Source of the DNA: UBA6176 sp032119375
Lineage (GTDB): Bacteria; Verrucomicrobiota; Verrucomicrobiia; Limisphaerales; UBA9464
Length of the DNA stretch: 64,000 nucleotides
Assembly: GCA_964430505.1 (NCBI GenBank)
Contig: CAYSGH010000014.1
Span: forward strand, 3,741-67,740
Direction of reading: 5' to 3'
Shown here piece after piece: positions 25,368-34,365 of the stretch; position 1 is the first letter of the stretch; every line of letters begins with the position of its first letter. Made by a program: the position numbers and the translations under genes. The notes beneath the pieces were generated by a model that saw only the letters and a list, made by a program, of their open reading frames with translations, had not been told where the DNA came from and did no database searches.

Positions 25368-27158
25368 ATGAGATCGAGGGCATGGGCGTCGTGGGTGGTC
25401 TGTAGCCTTGGGGTGGTTTCGGGATGGGCCGATGCAGCCCTTGAGGAACGGGCCAGCCGGTTCCTGAGCTTGGTCAACGCGGGGTATCAGGCGTTGTACC
25501 GGGTCGAGAGCGAGGCGCAATGGAAGGCCTCGACGGACGTGCGACCGGAGCACGACGCGGGAAGCGAGGTAGCCGGGAAGGCGCGTGCGGCGTTCAACGG
25601 CAATCCGGCGATCATCCGCGAGGCGCGGGAGTTGCTGGCGCGCCGTCGGGAGCTTCCGGAGATCCAGGTCCGGCAACTCGAGCGCTGCCTGTTAAATGCC
25701 GCCGAGGGCCCGATGACGAACCCGGACTTGGTGGCCCGGCGCATTGCGGCGGAGACGGCGCAGGCCTCGGCGTTGAATGGGTTCCAGTTCAGGCTGGGAG
25801 GGTCGAACGTGGTGGCCAACGACCTCGACCGCATCCTGGCGCGATCCACGAGGCTGGAGGAGCGACGCCTGGCATGGGAGGCGTCGAAGGCGACGGGGCC
25901 GCGGCTGCGGCCGGGCTTGGAGACGCTGCGGGACCTCCGGAACGCGTGCGCCCGCGAGATGGGCTACAGCAACTATTTTGCGTTGCAGGTGGCGGCCTAT
26001 GGGATGACGGCCGACGAGATGGTGGCGCTCAACGAGTCCTTCATGAAGGAGCTGCGGCCGCTGTACCTGCAGTTGCACACGTGGGCCAAGCATGAGTTGG
26101 CCCGCCGGTTTGGGCAGCCGGTGCCCAACCGGATTCCGGCGCATTGGCTGAACAATCGATGGGCGCAGGAATGGGGCGGCATGGTCGAGGCGGCGAGCGT
26201 GGACCGGTATTTTGAGGGACGCGACCCGGCCTGGATCACGCGAACAGCCGAGGAGTTTTACGTGGGCATGGGCTTCCCCAAGCTGCCCCCGACGTTTTGG
26301 ACGCGGTCGGACTTGTTTCCGGCCCGGGCCGGCGAGGCGCGGCTGAAGAACAGCCATGCTTCGTGCTGGCACGTGGACCTGGAAAACGACGTCCGGTCCC
26401 TCATGAGCGTCGAGCCGAACGCATGGTGGTTCACGACGGCGCATCATGAGTTGGGCCATGCCTACTACTTCATGGCGTACACGCGCCCCGAGGTGCCGCC
26501 GTTGCTCCGGATTGGGGCCAACCCCGCCTTTCACGAGGGGATCGGCGAGCTGATTGGGCTGGCGTCCGGCCAGGTTCCCTATCTCAAGGCCAAGGGGATT
26601 CTGCCGCAGGATTATATGCCAGACGACGTGGCCGTCTTGCTGAACGACGCGCTGACGCATGCGGTGCCATTTTTGTTTTGGGCTTCGGGGACGATGACGC
26701 ATTGGGAGGCGGACGTGTACGCGGGGGAGTTGTCGGCGGGTGAATGGAACGCGCGCTGGTGGCGCCACGTGGCGGACTTCCAAGGCGTGGAGCCGCCCGG
26801 CGGGATGGGGTCGCGGGGCGAGGCATGGTGTGATGCGGCGACGAAGACGCACATCAATGACAATCCTTGCTACTACTACAGCTATGCCATCGCCACGGTC
26901 TTGAAGTTCCAGTTCAACGACCACATCGCGCGGACGTTCCTGAAGCAGCCTCCGCAGTCCTGCAACTACGAGGGCAACCGCGAGACGGGCGAGTTCCTGC
27001 GGCGGATGCTTTCCGTGGGTGGGACGAGGGATTGGCGGGTGTTGCTGCGCGAGGCGACGGGCGAGGACCTCAGCACGCGGGCGATGGTGGAATACTTCAA
27101 GCCGTTGCAGGGCTGGCTGGCGGAGCAGAACAAGGGCCGGAAGATCGGGTGGGAGTAG
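25368..27158 (+). CDS. M2-family zinc metallopeptidase (ACE-like peptidyl-dipeptidase)
   Basis: A 596-residue exported protease. The start MRSRAWASWVVCSLGVVSG is a signal peptide. The zinc motif is H360-E-L-G-H364 in TAHHELGH, and the third ligand is Glu390 in NPAFHEGIGE, the same arrangement as in angiotensin-converting enzyme (E 24-26 residues after the second His). WHVDLENDVRSLMSV and the later KTHINDNPCYYYSYAI region also match M2. Likely removes C-terminal dipeptides in the periplasm or outside. The ATG at 25368 is selected since it opens the signal peptide. It begins about 110 bases after the PEP-CTERM terminator; the next gene is a pseudopilin. Confidence 0.92.
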   Translation: MRSRAWASWVVCSLGVVSGWADAALEERASRFLSLVNAGYQALYRVESEAQWKASTDVRPEHDAGSEVAGKARAAFNGNPAIIREARELLARRRELPEIQVRQLERCLLNAAEGPMTNPDLVARRIAAETAQASALNGFQFRLGGSNVVANDLDRILARSTRLEERRLAWEASKATGPRLRPGLETLRDLRNACAREMGYSNYFALQVAAYGMTADEMVALNESFMKELRPLYLQLHTWAKHELARRFGQPVPNRIPAHWLNNRWAQEWGGMVEAASVDRYFEGRDPAWITRTAEEFYVGMGFPKLPPTFWTRSDLFPARAGEARLKNSHASCWHVDLENDVRSLMSVEPNAWWFTTAHHELGHAYYFMAYTRPEVPPLLRIGANPAFHEGIGELIGLASGQVPYLKAKGILPQDYMPDDVAVLLNDALTHAVPFLFWASGTMTHWEADVYAGELSAGEWNARWWRHVADFQGVEPPGGMGSRGEAWCDAATKTHINDNPCYYYSYAIATVLKFQFNDHIARTFLKQPPQSCNYEGNRETGEFLRRMLSVGGTRDWRVLLREATGEDLSTRAMVEYFKPLQGWLAEQNKGRKIGWE

Positions 27159-27407
27159 CTGGGTGGGCGCGTCGTGCGCGCGGGGTCGTCGATGGCCCAA
27201 CGCCCGGAGCGCGGCCGTCCCCCGCCTGACATCCAAGCTTCCGCCTTGCGGGAACGGGCCGCTCCCCGATTCCGGCTTCGATGCCATGGGCAACCACGGA
27301 ATGCAGGGCCCTGGTTCGTGCCTCGAAATCCGGGCTTGCTGCGGGCAATGGGCAGGCGTTGTCTTGCGTGGCGTTGGTGCGGGAGGGGAAAGCGCCCCAA
27401 GTATTCC

Positions 27408-28250
27408 ATGAAGACATTGCAAGGCGGAACGCGCGCGCAGGGTCGCGGCGGCTTCACGTTGATCGAGTTGCTCGTGGTGATCGCGATCATCGCGATTCTT
27501 GCGGGCATGTTGTTGCCGGCCTTGGGCAAGGCCAAGACGAAGGCCCAGGGCATCCTGTGCATGGGCAATCATCGCCAGCTCATGCTGGGCTGGAACATGT
27601 ACGCCGGGGACAACGGTGATAACCTCCCCTTTGCCTACTCCAACGACGACAACCCCAACACCTCCGACGGGGCATGGGTCCAGGGCATCCTCGACCTCAA
27701 CAATCCGGCCAATCCGGACAACTGGGATCCCAAGCATCTGCGGCAAAGCCCGTTGGCCAAGTACACCGGCGGTTCCCTTGGCATTTGGAAGTGCCCGGCG
27801 GATCGTTCCATGGGCGTCAACACCGCGCGCGCCAAGGTTCCCCGCGTCCGCAGCATGTCCATGAGCATCTGGACGGGCGGCAACCGCGGCACCGATGGCG
27901 GCTGGGGCTCCCGATGGCGCGTGTTCAACAAGATGGGCGACGTGAACAACCCCGGCCCCGCCAACACCTACGTGCTCCTCGACGAGCGCGAGGACAGCAT
28001 CAACGACGGGTTCTTCGTCGTGTGGATGGATGGCTATCCCACCCCTTCGACCACGAAGATGGTCGATTTCCCTGCCAGCTATCACAATCGCGCCGGTGGG
28101 TTCTCGTTCGTGGACGGCCATGCGGAGATCCGCAAGTGGGTGGATGCCCGCACCACTCCCCCGATCAACAGGGCCCTCCAGCTCAACGTCCCGCAGCCCA
28201 ACAACCTCGACATTGTCTGGATGCAGGACCGGGCCACGAGGCTGAAGTAG
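27408..28250 (+). CDS. Type II secretion/type IV pilus-like pseudopilin
   Basis: A 280-residue protein with a basic leader ending in G14-G15, followed by FTLIELLVVIAIIAILAG (Glu20 at +5 after cleavage at G15). Then come GKAKTKAQGILCMGNHRQL, the AMYVGD-like MYAGDNGDN and, near the end, FSFVDGHAEIRKW, the same 'DGH' element as the pseudopilin at 5.6-6.3 kb. The two are paralogues with divergent middles. Such proteins are numerous in Verrucomicrobiota and mostly of unknown role. A terminator directly follows the stop. Confidence 0.9.
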   Translation: MKTLQGGTRAQGRGGFTLIELLVVIAIIAILAGMLLPALGKAKTKAQGILCMGNHRQLMLGWNMYAGDNGDNLPFAYSNDDNPNTSDGAWVQGILDLNNPANPDNWDPKHLRQSPLAKYTGGSLGIWKCPADRSMGVNTARAKVPRVRSMSMSIWTGGNRGTDGGWGSRWRVFNKMGDVNNPGPANTYVLLDEREDSINDGFFVVWMDGYPTPSTTKMVDFPASYHNRAGGFSFVDGHAEIRKWVDARTTPPINRALQLNVPQPNNLDIVWMQDRATRLK

Positions 28251-28254
28251 CGAC

Positions 28255-28276
28255 CTCGGCCCGCGTGGCCGAGTTT
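28255..28276 (+). terminator. Hairpin terminator after the pseudopilin gene
   Basis: CTCGGCC (28255-28261) pairs with GGCCGAG (28267-28273) over a CGCGT loop, followed by TTT. It starts four bases after the stop codon. Confidence 0.7.
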
Positions 28277-28384
28277 CAAGCCCGGCAGGGATGCCACGAT
28301 CCAGGCGTGCGGTTGCACTTTGGGTGCTTCCGTAGTTACCTAGAGCACGAAGCCCGGTTTGGGTGCCTCGCTTCTTCGCTCATC

Positions 28385-28909
28385 ATGGCCGTTTACACCG
28401 CAGCAAATCGTCACAAGAGGGCACGCGTCAGCGCGGGCCTGTTGATGTACCGCGTGGTGAACGGACGCGTGGATGTCTTCATCGCGCATCCCGGCGGCCC
28501 GTGGTTCCCGAACCGCGAACTCGACGTGTGGACGATTCCCAAGGGCGAGCTGGAGGAGGGCGAAGACTTGCAGACGGCTGCCATCCGGGAGTTTCAGGAG
28601 GAGGTGGGCATCGTTCCCAAGGGTCCCTACCTCGAGCTGGGCTCCATCAAGCAGAAGGGCGGAAAGACCGTGCATGCCTGGGCTTTTCAGGGCGATTGGG
28701 ACGAAGCCCAGCCCATTCGGAGCAACCGCATCCAGGTGGAATGGCCGCCAGGATCGGGCCGCTGGGGCGACTGGCCCGAGGTGGACCGCGCCGGCTTCTT
28801 CAGCCTGCCCGAGGCCCGCGAACGACTGAAGTCCAGCCAGCACCCGTTGCTGGATCGACTGGTCGCGGCCTTGGGGCTTGCGGATGTCCCGTCTGGATTC
28901 GGTCGTTAA
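28385..28909 (+). CDS. Nudix hydrolase, NUDIX/ADP-ribose pyrophosphatase-like
   Basis: A 174-residue protein. The Nudix box GELEEGEDLQTAAIREFQEE (G-X5-E-X7-R-E-U-X-E-E) is complete, so it should bind a divalent metal and cleave a nucleoside diphosphate linked to another group. The start MAVYTAANRHKRARVSAGLL is typical of the 'GLLMYRVVNGRVDVFIAHPGG' subgroup, which resembles Ap4A hydrolases or general housekeeping Nudix enzymes; the exact substrate cannot be read from the sequence. The gene follows the pseudopilin terminator after about 100 bases. Downstream, the convergent Dabb gene ends 70 bases away. Confidence 0.9.
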   Translation: MAVYTAANRHKRARVSAGLLMYRVVNGRVDVFIAHPGGPWFPNRELDVWTIPKGELEEGEDLQTAAIREFQEEVGIVPKGPYLELGSIKQKGGKTVHAWAFQGDWDEAQPIRSNRIQVEWPPGSGRWGDWPEVDRAGFFSLPEARERLKSSQHPLLDRLVAALGLADVPSGFGR

Positions 28910-28979
28910 AATCCCTTCACGGACGACGAGACCCCGCCCCTGGAACTGCGGGCCTTTCAGCCCGGGACGATGGCCTCCC

Positions 28980-29372
28980 TCAATTCCGGGTCCAGAAGTC
29001 GATGACGAAAACGTCCGCGACCAGCGGCTTCACGAGCTTCCCAAACTCCTGGTGGTCCGGGTGGACGAGGTAGGCGTCGCGGTCCTTCTCCGAGCCAAAC
29101 GTCAGGATCCATCCGTGCGTGCAGCCCTTGTTCAGTCCCTCCGGGCTGTTGTTCGTTCCCCATTCCAGCCCTTGGATCTGGGGGATCTTGCCCTTCAATC
29201 CCGCGAAGGCGTCCTCGACCTTCTTCACGTCGGCGGGCGTCGCCGAATCCTTGAACTTGAACGACACGACGTGGCGGAGCCGTGACTTGCCCTTCTTGGG
29301 CGCCTGCGCGACGACGGCCATGCACAACGAAAGGGCGAGCACGCCCAGGATTCCAGCGACGAGGTTTTTCAT
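28980..29372 (-). CDS. Secreted Dabb-domain protein
   Basis: A 130-residue protein with signal peptide MKNLVAGILGVLALSLCMAVVA. The mature part begins LRHVVSFKFKDSATPADVKKV and holds DRDAYLVHPDHQEFGKLVKP, the Dabb signature, shared with the cytoplasmic protein at 20.5 kb. The function of secreted Dabb proteins is not known. It is convergent with the Nudix gene and divergent from the secreted TIM-barrel-like gene (29463), with about 90 bases between starts. Confidence 0.88.
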   Translation of the reverse strand: MKNLVAGILGVLALSLCMAVVAQAPKKGKSRLRHVVSFKFKDSATPADVKKVEDAFAGLKGKIPQIQGLEWGTNNSPEGLNKGCTHGWILTFGSEKDRDAYLVHPDHQEFGKLVKPLVADVFVIDFWTRN

Positions 29373-29462
29373 TTTTGAAAGGGTGCCGCAATCGGCGGGA
29401 AGGTGGAAAGGACGGATGCGGCCGGGCTCGCCGTCGCGCCTTGGGCAAGGGACCCTTCGTCC

Positions 29463-31301
29463 ATGCTTCCTGTTTTGAGGCCTGTCTGGGCGATGGCCTG
29501 TGGACTGACGGTTTCGTGGGCCGATGCCGCCGGGCCCGCGTTCCGCAACGCCATGCCCGTCCCGCGCCCATTGCCCGGCTCGACGAACTTCCACTTCTCC
29601 CTGTACGCCAGCCCGTCCGAACCGCGCGAGTTGGAATCCCTGCTGCGCGCGCTGCGGTCCACGGGCCTTGCCAATGCCCTCGACCCCGGTCCCTCCGCCG
29701 TGGCGGGCTCGCGGGCTGCCTTCGAGGTCCTCGCGCGCCAGGGATGGCCCGTGATCCTCTACCCACCCGATGGCGGCCGGATGCAGCTCGAAGGTGGCAC
29801 GAGCCTGTTGAACGCCGAGGACGAGGCGGCGGTGCGCCTCCTCGATGGCGCGGGCGTGTTCAACGCCATCCAACTGGGCGAATGGGGCTATCACTATCAT
29901 CGGCTCCGTACGGACGAAGGCTGGATGAAGGCCGTGTTGGGCACGGACTTCGATTCGATGAAGAGCCGCTTCCTGAAGCCCAAGGGTGGCGCGGGCTACG
30001 ACCCCATCCCGTCCACGCGCCGCGAGGCCCACGACCAACTGCGCCGGTATTTCCTGTGGCATCGGCAGGCCAAGGGCGGGCGCGTCATCAGCGTCACGGG
30101 GCATTCGCATTACGAGTGCTACGCCGCCGAATGGGGCGCATCCGCCGTCGGGCTGGAAGTCGGCGAGAACATCGGGTTCACGCAGTCGAAGTTTGCGTTC
30201 GCGCGCGGCGCGGCCCGCCAATGGAACCTGCCGTGGACGGTGCAGATGAGCCCGTGGTTTGGGAACGCGGTGACCACGCGCGGGCCCCTCGACACGAACG
30301 GACCCACCGCCACGGGCCTCGACGCCGGGCATTCGCTCAGCCTCTGCCTGCGCATGTGGCGGCATGCGTGGTTCGCGGGCGCGGCCATGGTCACGCCCGA
30401 AAACAGCTCCAACAGCTTCTTTGAGACGGGCCAGGAACCCTGGGACCTCACGGCGCACGGACGTGCGGCGGCGGCGGCGTTCGCCTTCATGCGCACCCAT
30501 GACCGCGGCAATCCGCACACCCCGTTGCTCGTCGTCCTCGATCATCTCGCGGGCTACAACGGCTACACGGGGCTTTCGTGGGGCGTCTTCCCTCGCACGC
30601 CGGCGGACCGGGAGGTGGCCGACCTGTTGGAGGTGCAGTTGTTCGACGGACCCCGGCGATTGCCCGTGCCTGGCAACCCGCCGAATCCCGAGGCGGGCTA
30701 CCTGCGCCCGACGCCGCACGGCGAGCTGTGCGACGTCGTGCTCTCGACGGCAACGGGGGCATTCATGGGGCGTTACCCCGTGATCTTGTTGGCCGGCGAG
30801 ATGGAGCTGGGGCCGGGGTTCGTCCAGGAACTGGAGACGGCCCTCGCCGCAGGCAGCCGTCTGCTGGCGCATCCGCGCCACGTGAAGGCCCTGGCTCCCG
30901 CCGCGTGGGAACGCCTCCAAAAGGCGGGGGCCACGGAGGTGATCGCCGAGTCCACGCATGCCATCACCCGACGCCCGGCGGCGATACCCACCGAGCGCCT
31001 CGCTCGCCTTGCGTCGGAACACCTGCCGGTGGCCGTCGAGGGCGATCCCGTCCAATGGCAGGTCAATCGCAACGCGACCGGCTGGGTGGTGGAGGTGATC
31101 AACAATGACGGCGTGGTGAAGTCGGGGCGAACGCCCGCGCGAACGTTTCCCGACGTGGTCGCGAAGGTCCGCGTGCGAAGCCGGTTGGGCGCGGCCGTGG
31201 CGCGCGAATGGATGACGGGAAGGCAATGGGACACGACGGACGTCGTGGAAGTGGAGGTTCCGCCGGGCGAGAGCCGCTACGTGGAATGGACGGCCCCGTA
31301 G
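29463..31301 (+). CDS. Secreted protein, possible glycoside-hydrolase-like TIM barrel
   Basis: A 612-residue protein with a signal region (MLPVLRPVWAMACGLTVSWADA). The middle contains GEWGYHYHRLR, VTGHSHYECYAAEWGASAVG, VGENIGFTQSKFAFARG and MSPWFGNAV, all compatible with a retaining-hydrolase-like barrel with a conserved GENIG. The last third has Rossmann-like segments (YPVILLAGEMELGPGFVQEL), as in domain C of beta-galactosidases (GH42-like). I do not recognise the precise family; the enzyme class is inference. It is followed at 60 bases by a Gfo/Idh/MocA oxidoreductase, which would fit carbohydrate use. Confidence 0.6.
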   Translation: MLPVLRPVWAMACGLTVSWADAAGPAFRNAMPVPRPLPGSTNFHFSLYASPSEPRELESLLRALRSTGLANALDPGPSAVAGSRAAFEVLARQGWPVILYPPDGGRMQLEGGTSLLNAEDEAAVRLLDGAGVFNAIQLGEWGYHYHRLRTDEGWMKAVLGTDFDSMKSRFLKPKGGAGYDPIPSTRREAHDQLRRYFLWHRQAKGGRVISVTGHSHYECYAAEWGASAVGLEVGENIGFTQSKFAFARGAARQWNLPWTVQMSPWFGNAVTTRGPLDTNGPTATGLDAGHSLSLCLRMWRHAWFAGAAMVTPENSSNSFFETGQEPWDLTAHGRAAAAAFAFMRTHDRGNPHTPLLVVLDHLAGYNGYTGLSWGVFPRTPADREVADLLEVQLFDGPRRLPVPGNPPNPEAGYLRPTPHGELCDVVLSTATGAFMGRYPVILLAGEMELGPGFVQELETALAAGSRLLAHPRHVKALAPAAWERLQKAGATEVIAESTHAITRRPAAIPTERLARLASEHLPVAVEGDPVQWQVNRNATGWVVEVINNDGVVKSGRTPARTFPDVVAKVRVRSRLGAAVAREWMTGRQWDTTDVVEVEVPPGESRYVEWTAP

Positions 31302-31361
31302 GGCCCGCATCTTGGCGGTTGGCGCGGTTCGCCCGCCGGGCCAGCCTCGCGACACAGCAAG

Positions 31362-32522
31362 ATGAAGACGATTCGGCTCGGCTTGATCGGGATGGGCAAC
31401 ATTGGGCGACACCACGCGGGCTACCTGCTGGATCGCAAGGTGGGCCGGTGCGAGCTGGTGGCGGCCTGCGCGACCTCGGCGACGAAGCTGGAGCCGTGGG
31501 TTGCGAGGGGCGTCCGGCCCTGGACCGACGCCAGCGACCTGATCCGGAGCGGCACGGTGGACGCCGTGTTGATTGCCACCCCGCACTACTCGCACACGTC
31601 GCTGGGCATCGCCGCGCTGGAGGCGGGCCTGCATGTCATGGTGGAAAAGCCCGTCTCCGCCCACAAGGCGGACGCCGAGCGCCTGCTGGCCTGCGCGGCG
31701 GGGCGGCCGTCGCAAGTCTTGGCGGGCATGTTCCAACTCCGGGTCGAACCCCGTTACCAACGCATTCGAAGGCTTCTCGCCAATGGCGAGCTGGGCCGCG
31801 TGGTGCGGGTGAACTGGGTCAACACCGACTGGTTCCGGACCGAGGCCTACTACGCGAGCGGCGGGTGGCGTGCCACGTGGAAGGGCGAGGGTGGCGGCGT
31901 GTTGCTCAACCAATGCCTGCACAACCTCGACGTCTTGGGCTGGCTCTTGGGCAGCCCGTCGCGCGTGCGTGGCTTCTGCGGGTTCGGGCGTCACCATGCC
32001 ATCGAGGTGGAGGACGAGGTGACGGCGTACCTGGAGTATCCGGGCGGTGCGACAGGCGTGTTCGTGGCGAGCACCTCGGAGGCTCCCGGCACCAACCGCC
32101 TCGAGATCGTGGGATCGCGCGGACGGCTCGTGCTGGAGGACGGGCGCCTCCGGCTGACGCGCAACGAGGGCGACATGCTCGACTTCCTCCGCACGGCCAA
32201 GGGCGGGTTCACGAAGCCCGACGTCTGGAACGTGGAGATTCCGTTCGAGAATGCCGTCGCACCCCATGCCCAGCTCATGGAGAACTTTGCCGCCGCCATC
32301 CTGGATGGCACGCCGCTGATTGCGCCCGGATCGGATGGCATGCTCTCGGTGGAATTGGCGAACGCCATCGTCTTCTCGGCGCTGGAAGGCCGCGAGGTCG
32401 AGCTGCCGTTGGACGGGGCGGCCTGGGAAGTGCGGCTCCAACGGTTGATCGAATCGTCGCGCCACGAAAAGAAGGTCGTCACGGGCGGGACGGACGACTT
32501 CGCGGCGTCGTTCCGTCGCTGA
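31362..32522 (+). CDS. Gfo/Idh/MocA-family oxidoreductase (cytoplasmic)
   Basis: A 386-residue NAD(P)-binding oxidoreductase. The N-terminal Rossmann fold opens with IRLGLIGMGNIGRHHAGYL (GxGxxG). VDAVLIATPHYSHTSL and the EKPVSAHKADAERLL segment hold the catalytic Lys (EKP). The C-terminal alpha/beta domain has GGWRATWKGEGGGVLLNQCLHNLD. The substrate, a sugar or inositol derivative, cannot be decided from sequence alone. No signal peptide. A second family member with a Tat signal follows 95 bases later on the same strand. Confidence 0.9.
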   Translation: MKTIRLGLIGMGNIGRHHAGYLLDRKVGRCELVAACATSATKLEPWVARGVRPWTDASDLIRSGTVDAVLIATPHYSHTSLGIAALEAGLHVMVEKPVSAHKADAERLLACAAGRPSQVLAGMFQLRVEPRYQRIRRLLANGELGRVVRVNWVNTDWFRTEAYYASGGWRATWKGEGGGVLLNQCLHNLDVLGWLLGSPSRVRGFCGFGRHHAIEVEDEVTAYLEYPGGATGVFVASTSEAPGTNRLEIVGSRGRLVLEDGRLRLTRNEGDMLDFLRTAKGGFTKPDVWNVEIPFENAVAPHAQLMENFAAAILDGTPLIAPGSDGMLSVELANAIVFSALEGREVELPLDGAAWEVRLQRLIESSRHEKKVVTGGTDDFAASFRR

Positions 32523-32617
32523 GCTGCGGGCGCGCCCCCGATGCGGGTCTCGACGGGTGGCCGGGAACGATGGTTTGGTGCTTCAATCCGGGAGGCAGGC
32601 CGCGCTACGGTTTCCTC

Positions 32618-33952
32618 ATGAAATCCACCTCCTTGACGCGCCGGGCATTCCTCCAGCGTGGCGCCGCCGTGGCGCTGGCCTTCCCCATGGTTTCGCGGCT
32701 TCGCGTGTTGGGCGCGAACGGGCGCCTGAACATCGCCGCCGTGGGCGTCGGCGGTAAGGGCGCCACGGACGTCACCAAGGTGGGCGGCGAAAGCATCGTG
32801 GGATTGTGCGACGTCGATGCGGGGCGGTTGGCGCAGATGGGGGGGCGGTTTGGGTCGGCACGGCGCTTTGCGGATTGGCGGGAGATGTTTGACGCGCTGG
32901 GCAAGGAGCTGGACGCGGTGACGGTCTCGACGCCGGACCACATGCATTTCCCGCCGGCGATGGCGGCGATTCGGATGGGGAAGCACGTGTATTGCCAGAA
33001 GCCGTTGACGCACACGGTGGCGGAGGCGCGGGCATTGACGGAGGCGGCGCGGAAGGCCCGCGTGGCGACGCAGATGGGAAACCAAGGCATGGGCCACGGG
33101 GCGCTCCGGGGGGAGGCCGAGCTGGTCCGGGCCGGCGTATTGGGGACGGTGCGGGAGGCACATGTTTGGACAGATCGGCCGGGAGCGTTCTGGCGCCAGG
33201 GGTTGCAACGGCCGACGGCGTCCGGGCAGCCACCCTCGGGGCTTTCCTGGGACCTGTGGCTGGGCGTGGCTCCCCAGCGGCCCTACGCGGCGGGGTATCA
33301 TCCCTTTGCGTGGCGGGGCTTCTGGGACTTCGGGACCGGTGCGCTGGGCGACATGGGGTGCCACTTGGTCAACATCCTGGCCCTTGCGTTTCACCTTCGG
33401 GACCCGCTGACGGTGCAGGCGCAGTCGGCGGGCGGAACGGGGGAGTCGGCGCCGTTGTGGTCCGTGGTGACGTATCAGTTCCCGGCGTTGCCTGCGGTGG
33501 ATGGGAAGCCCGCGCAGCCGGCGCTCAAGCTGGTGTGGCATGATGGGGGCTCGCGTCCGGACCCGTCCTTGTACGGGGGCGATCTTGGGATGACGAACGG
33601 CATCGTGTTGGTGGGCGACCGCGACACGTTGGTGACGTCGTATGAGGGCGGCGGGCGGTTGCTGAGCGGCGCGAAGGTCTCGGACTTCAAGGAGGCTCCG
33701 GAACTCTACGCGAAGCCGGCCGACTGGGAGCAGGGCCACTACGACGAATGGGTGGCGGCCTGCAAGGGTGGCAAGACGCCGCCGGCGTCGCGGTTTGACG
33801 TGGCGGGGCCGGTGACGGAGGCGGTGTTGCTGGGCAACGTGGCGATTCGTTCCGGCAGCACGATTCGGTGGGATGCGCGGCGAATGCGGACGGGCGACAA
33901 GGCGGCGGACGCGTTGCTGGCCAAGAAGTATCCGGCTGGCTGGAGGGTCTAG
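32618..33952 (+). CDS. Gfo/Idh/MocA-family oxidoreductase with Tat signal
   Basis: A 444-residue paralogue exported by the twin-arginine route: LTRRAFLQRGAAVALAFPM is a Tat signal. The GxGxxG motif lies in NIAAVGVGGKGATDV, and the catalytic lysine in YCQKPLTHTVAEAR. WLGVAPQRPYAAGYHPFAWRG and MGCHLVNILALAF are common in the planctomycetal/verrucomicrobial Tat-exported group. Exported Gfo/Idh/MocA enzymes carry a prebound cofactor. Probably part of the same catabolic or modification unit as the two genes before it, but no regulator or transporter is adjacent. Confidence 0.9.
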   Translation: MKSTSLTRRAFLQRGAAVALAFPMVSRLRVLGANGRLNIAAVGVGGKGATDVTKVGGESIVGLCDVDAGRLAQMGGRFGSARRFADWREMFDALGKELDAVTVSTPDHMHFPPAMAAIRMGKHVYCQKPLTHTVAEARALTEAARKARVATQMGNQGMGHGALRGEAELVRAGVLGTVREAHVWTDRPGAFWRQGLQRPTASGQPPSGLSWDLWLGVAPQRPYAAGYHPFAWRGFWDFGTGALGDMGCHLVNILALAFHLRDPLTVQAQSAGGTGESAPLWSVVTYQFPALPAVDGKPAQPALKLVWHDGGSRPDPSLYGGDLGMTNGIVLVGDRDTLVTSYEGGGRLLSGAKVSDFKEAPELYAKPADWEQGHYDEWVAACKGGKTPPASRFDVAGPVTEAVLLGNVAIRSGSTIRWDARRMRTGDKAADALLAKKYPAGWRV

Positions 33953-34019
33953 CGGCGACGGGTCGCCACCCAGCCGTCCGCGTGTTGCCAAGGGATGCAG
34001 GCCGGGAACATTCGGGTGC

Positions 34020-34319
34020 ATGAACATCGACCGTGAACAGCGCGGGACAGACGGGGCTTCGGGTGACGCTGGCTGGGTGCCTGTCGAGGTCGTGCGGACG
34101 TCCGGCGGCGGGGATCACGGGGGAGGCGAGGGGCCGGATGGGCGCGGCGACAGTGGAACCGGCGGACGCGTGCGGGTGACGGTCCAAGGCGGGACCACGA
34201 AGGTGGCGGTGGGGGGATGCACCCGGGCTGGGTGCTGCATCGCGTGGGTGGTGTTGCTGGCCTTCGGGCTTTTGGTGGGCGTGATTTGGCTCGTGAAGGC
34301 GATTTGGGTCCGGGTGTAG
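34020..34319 (+). CDS. Small single-span membrane protein, unknown
   Basis: A 99-residue protein. The first 60 residues are polar and Gly/Asp-rich, ending VRVTVQGGTTKVAV. A short Cys-containing GCTRAGCCIAWVV opens a transmembrane segment (about 68-95, ending in WLVKAIWVRV). This layout suggests a cytoplasmic N-terminal tail and a C-terminal anchor. I recognise no family. The gene starts 67 bases after the Tat-oxidoreductase stop on the same strand and may be expressed with it. The convergent gene ends 46 bases away. Confidence 0.5.
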   Translation: MNIDREQRGTDGASGDAGWVPVEVVRTSGGGDHGGGEGPDGRGDSGTGGRVRVTVQGGTTKVAVGGCTRAGCCIAWVVLLAFGLLVGVIWLVKAIWVRV

Positions 34320-34365
34320 GAAGCGGCCGGGCCCGGAGACCGGGGAGCGGGGAGCGAGGGTCGGG

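Noticed and set aside
28980..32465. Open frame of 1161 codons on the minus strand
   Set aside because: It is the antisense of several well-supported plus-strand genes; only its last 130 codons (28980-29372) are a real gene with a signal peptide and Dabb domain.
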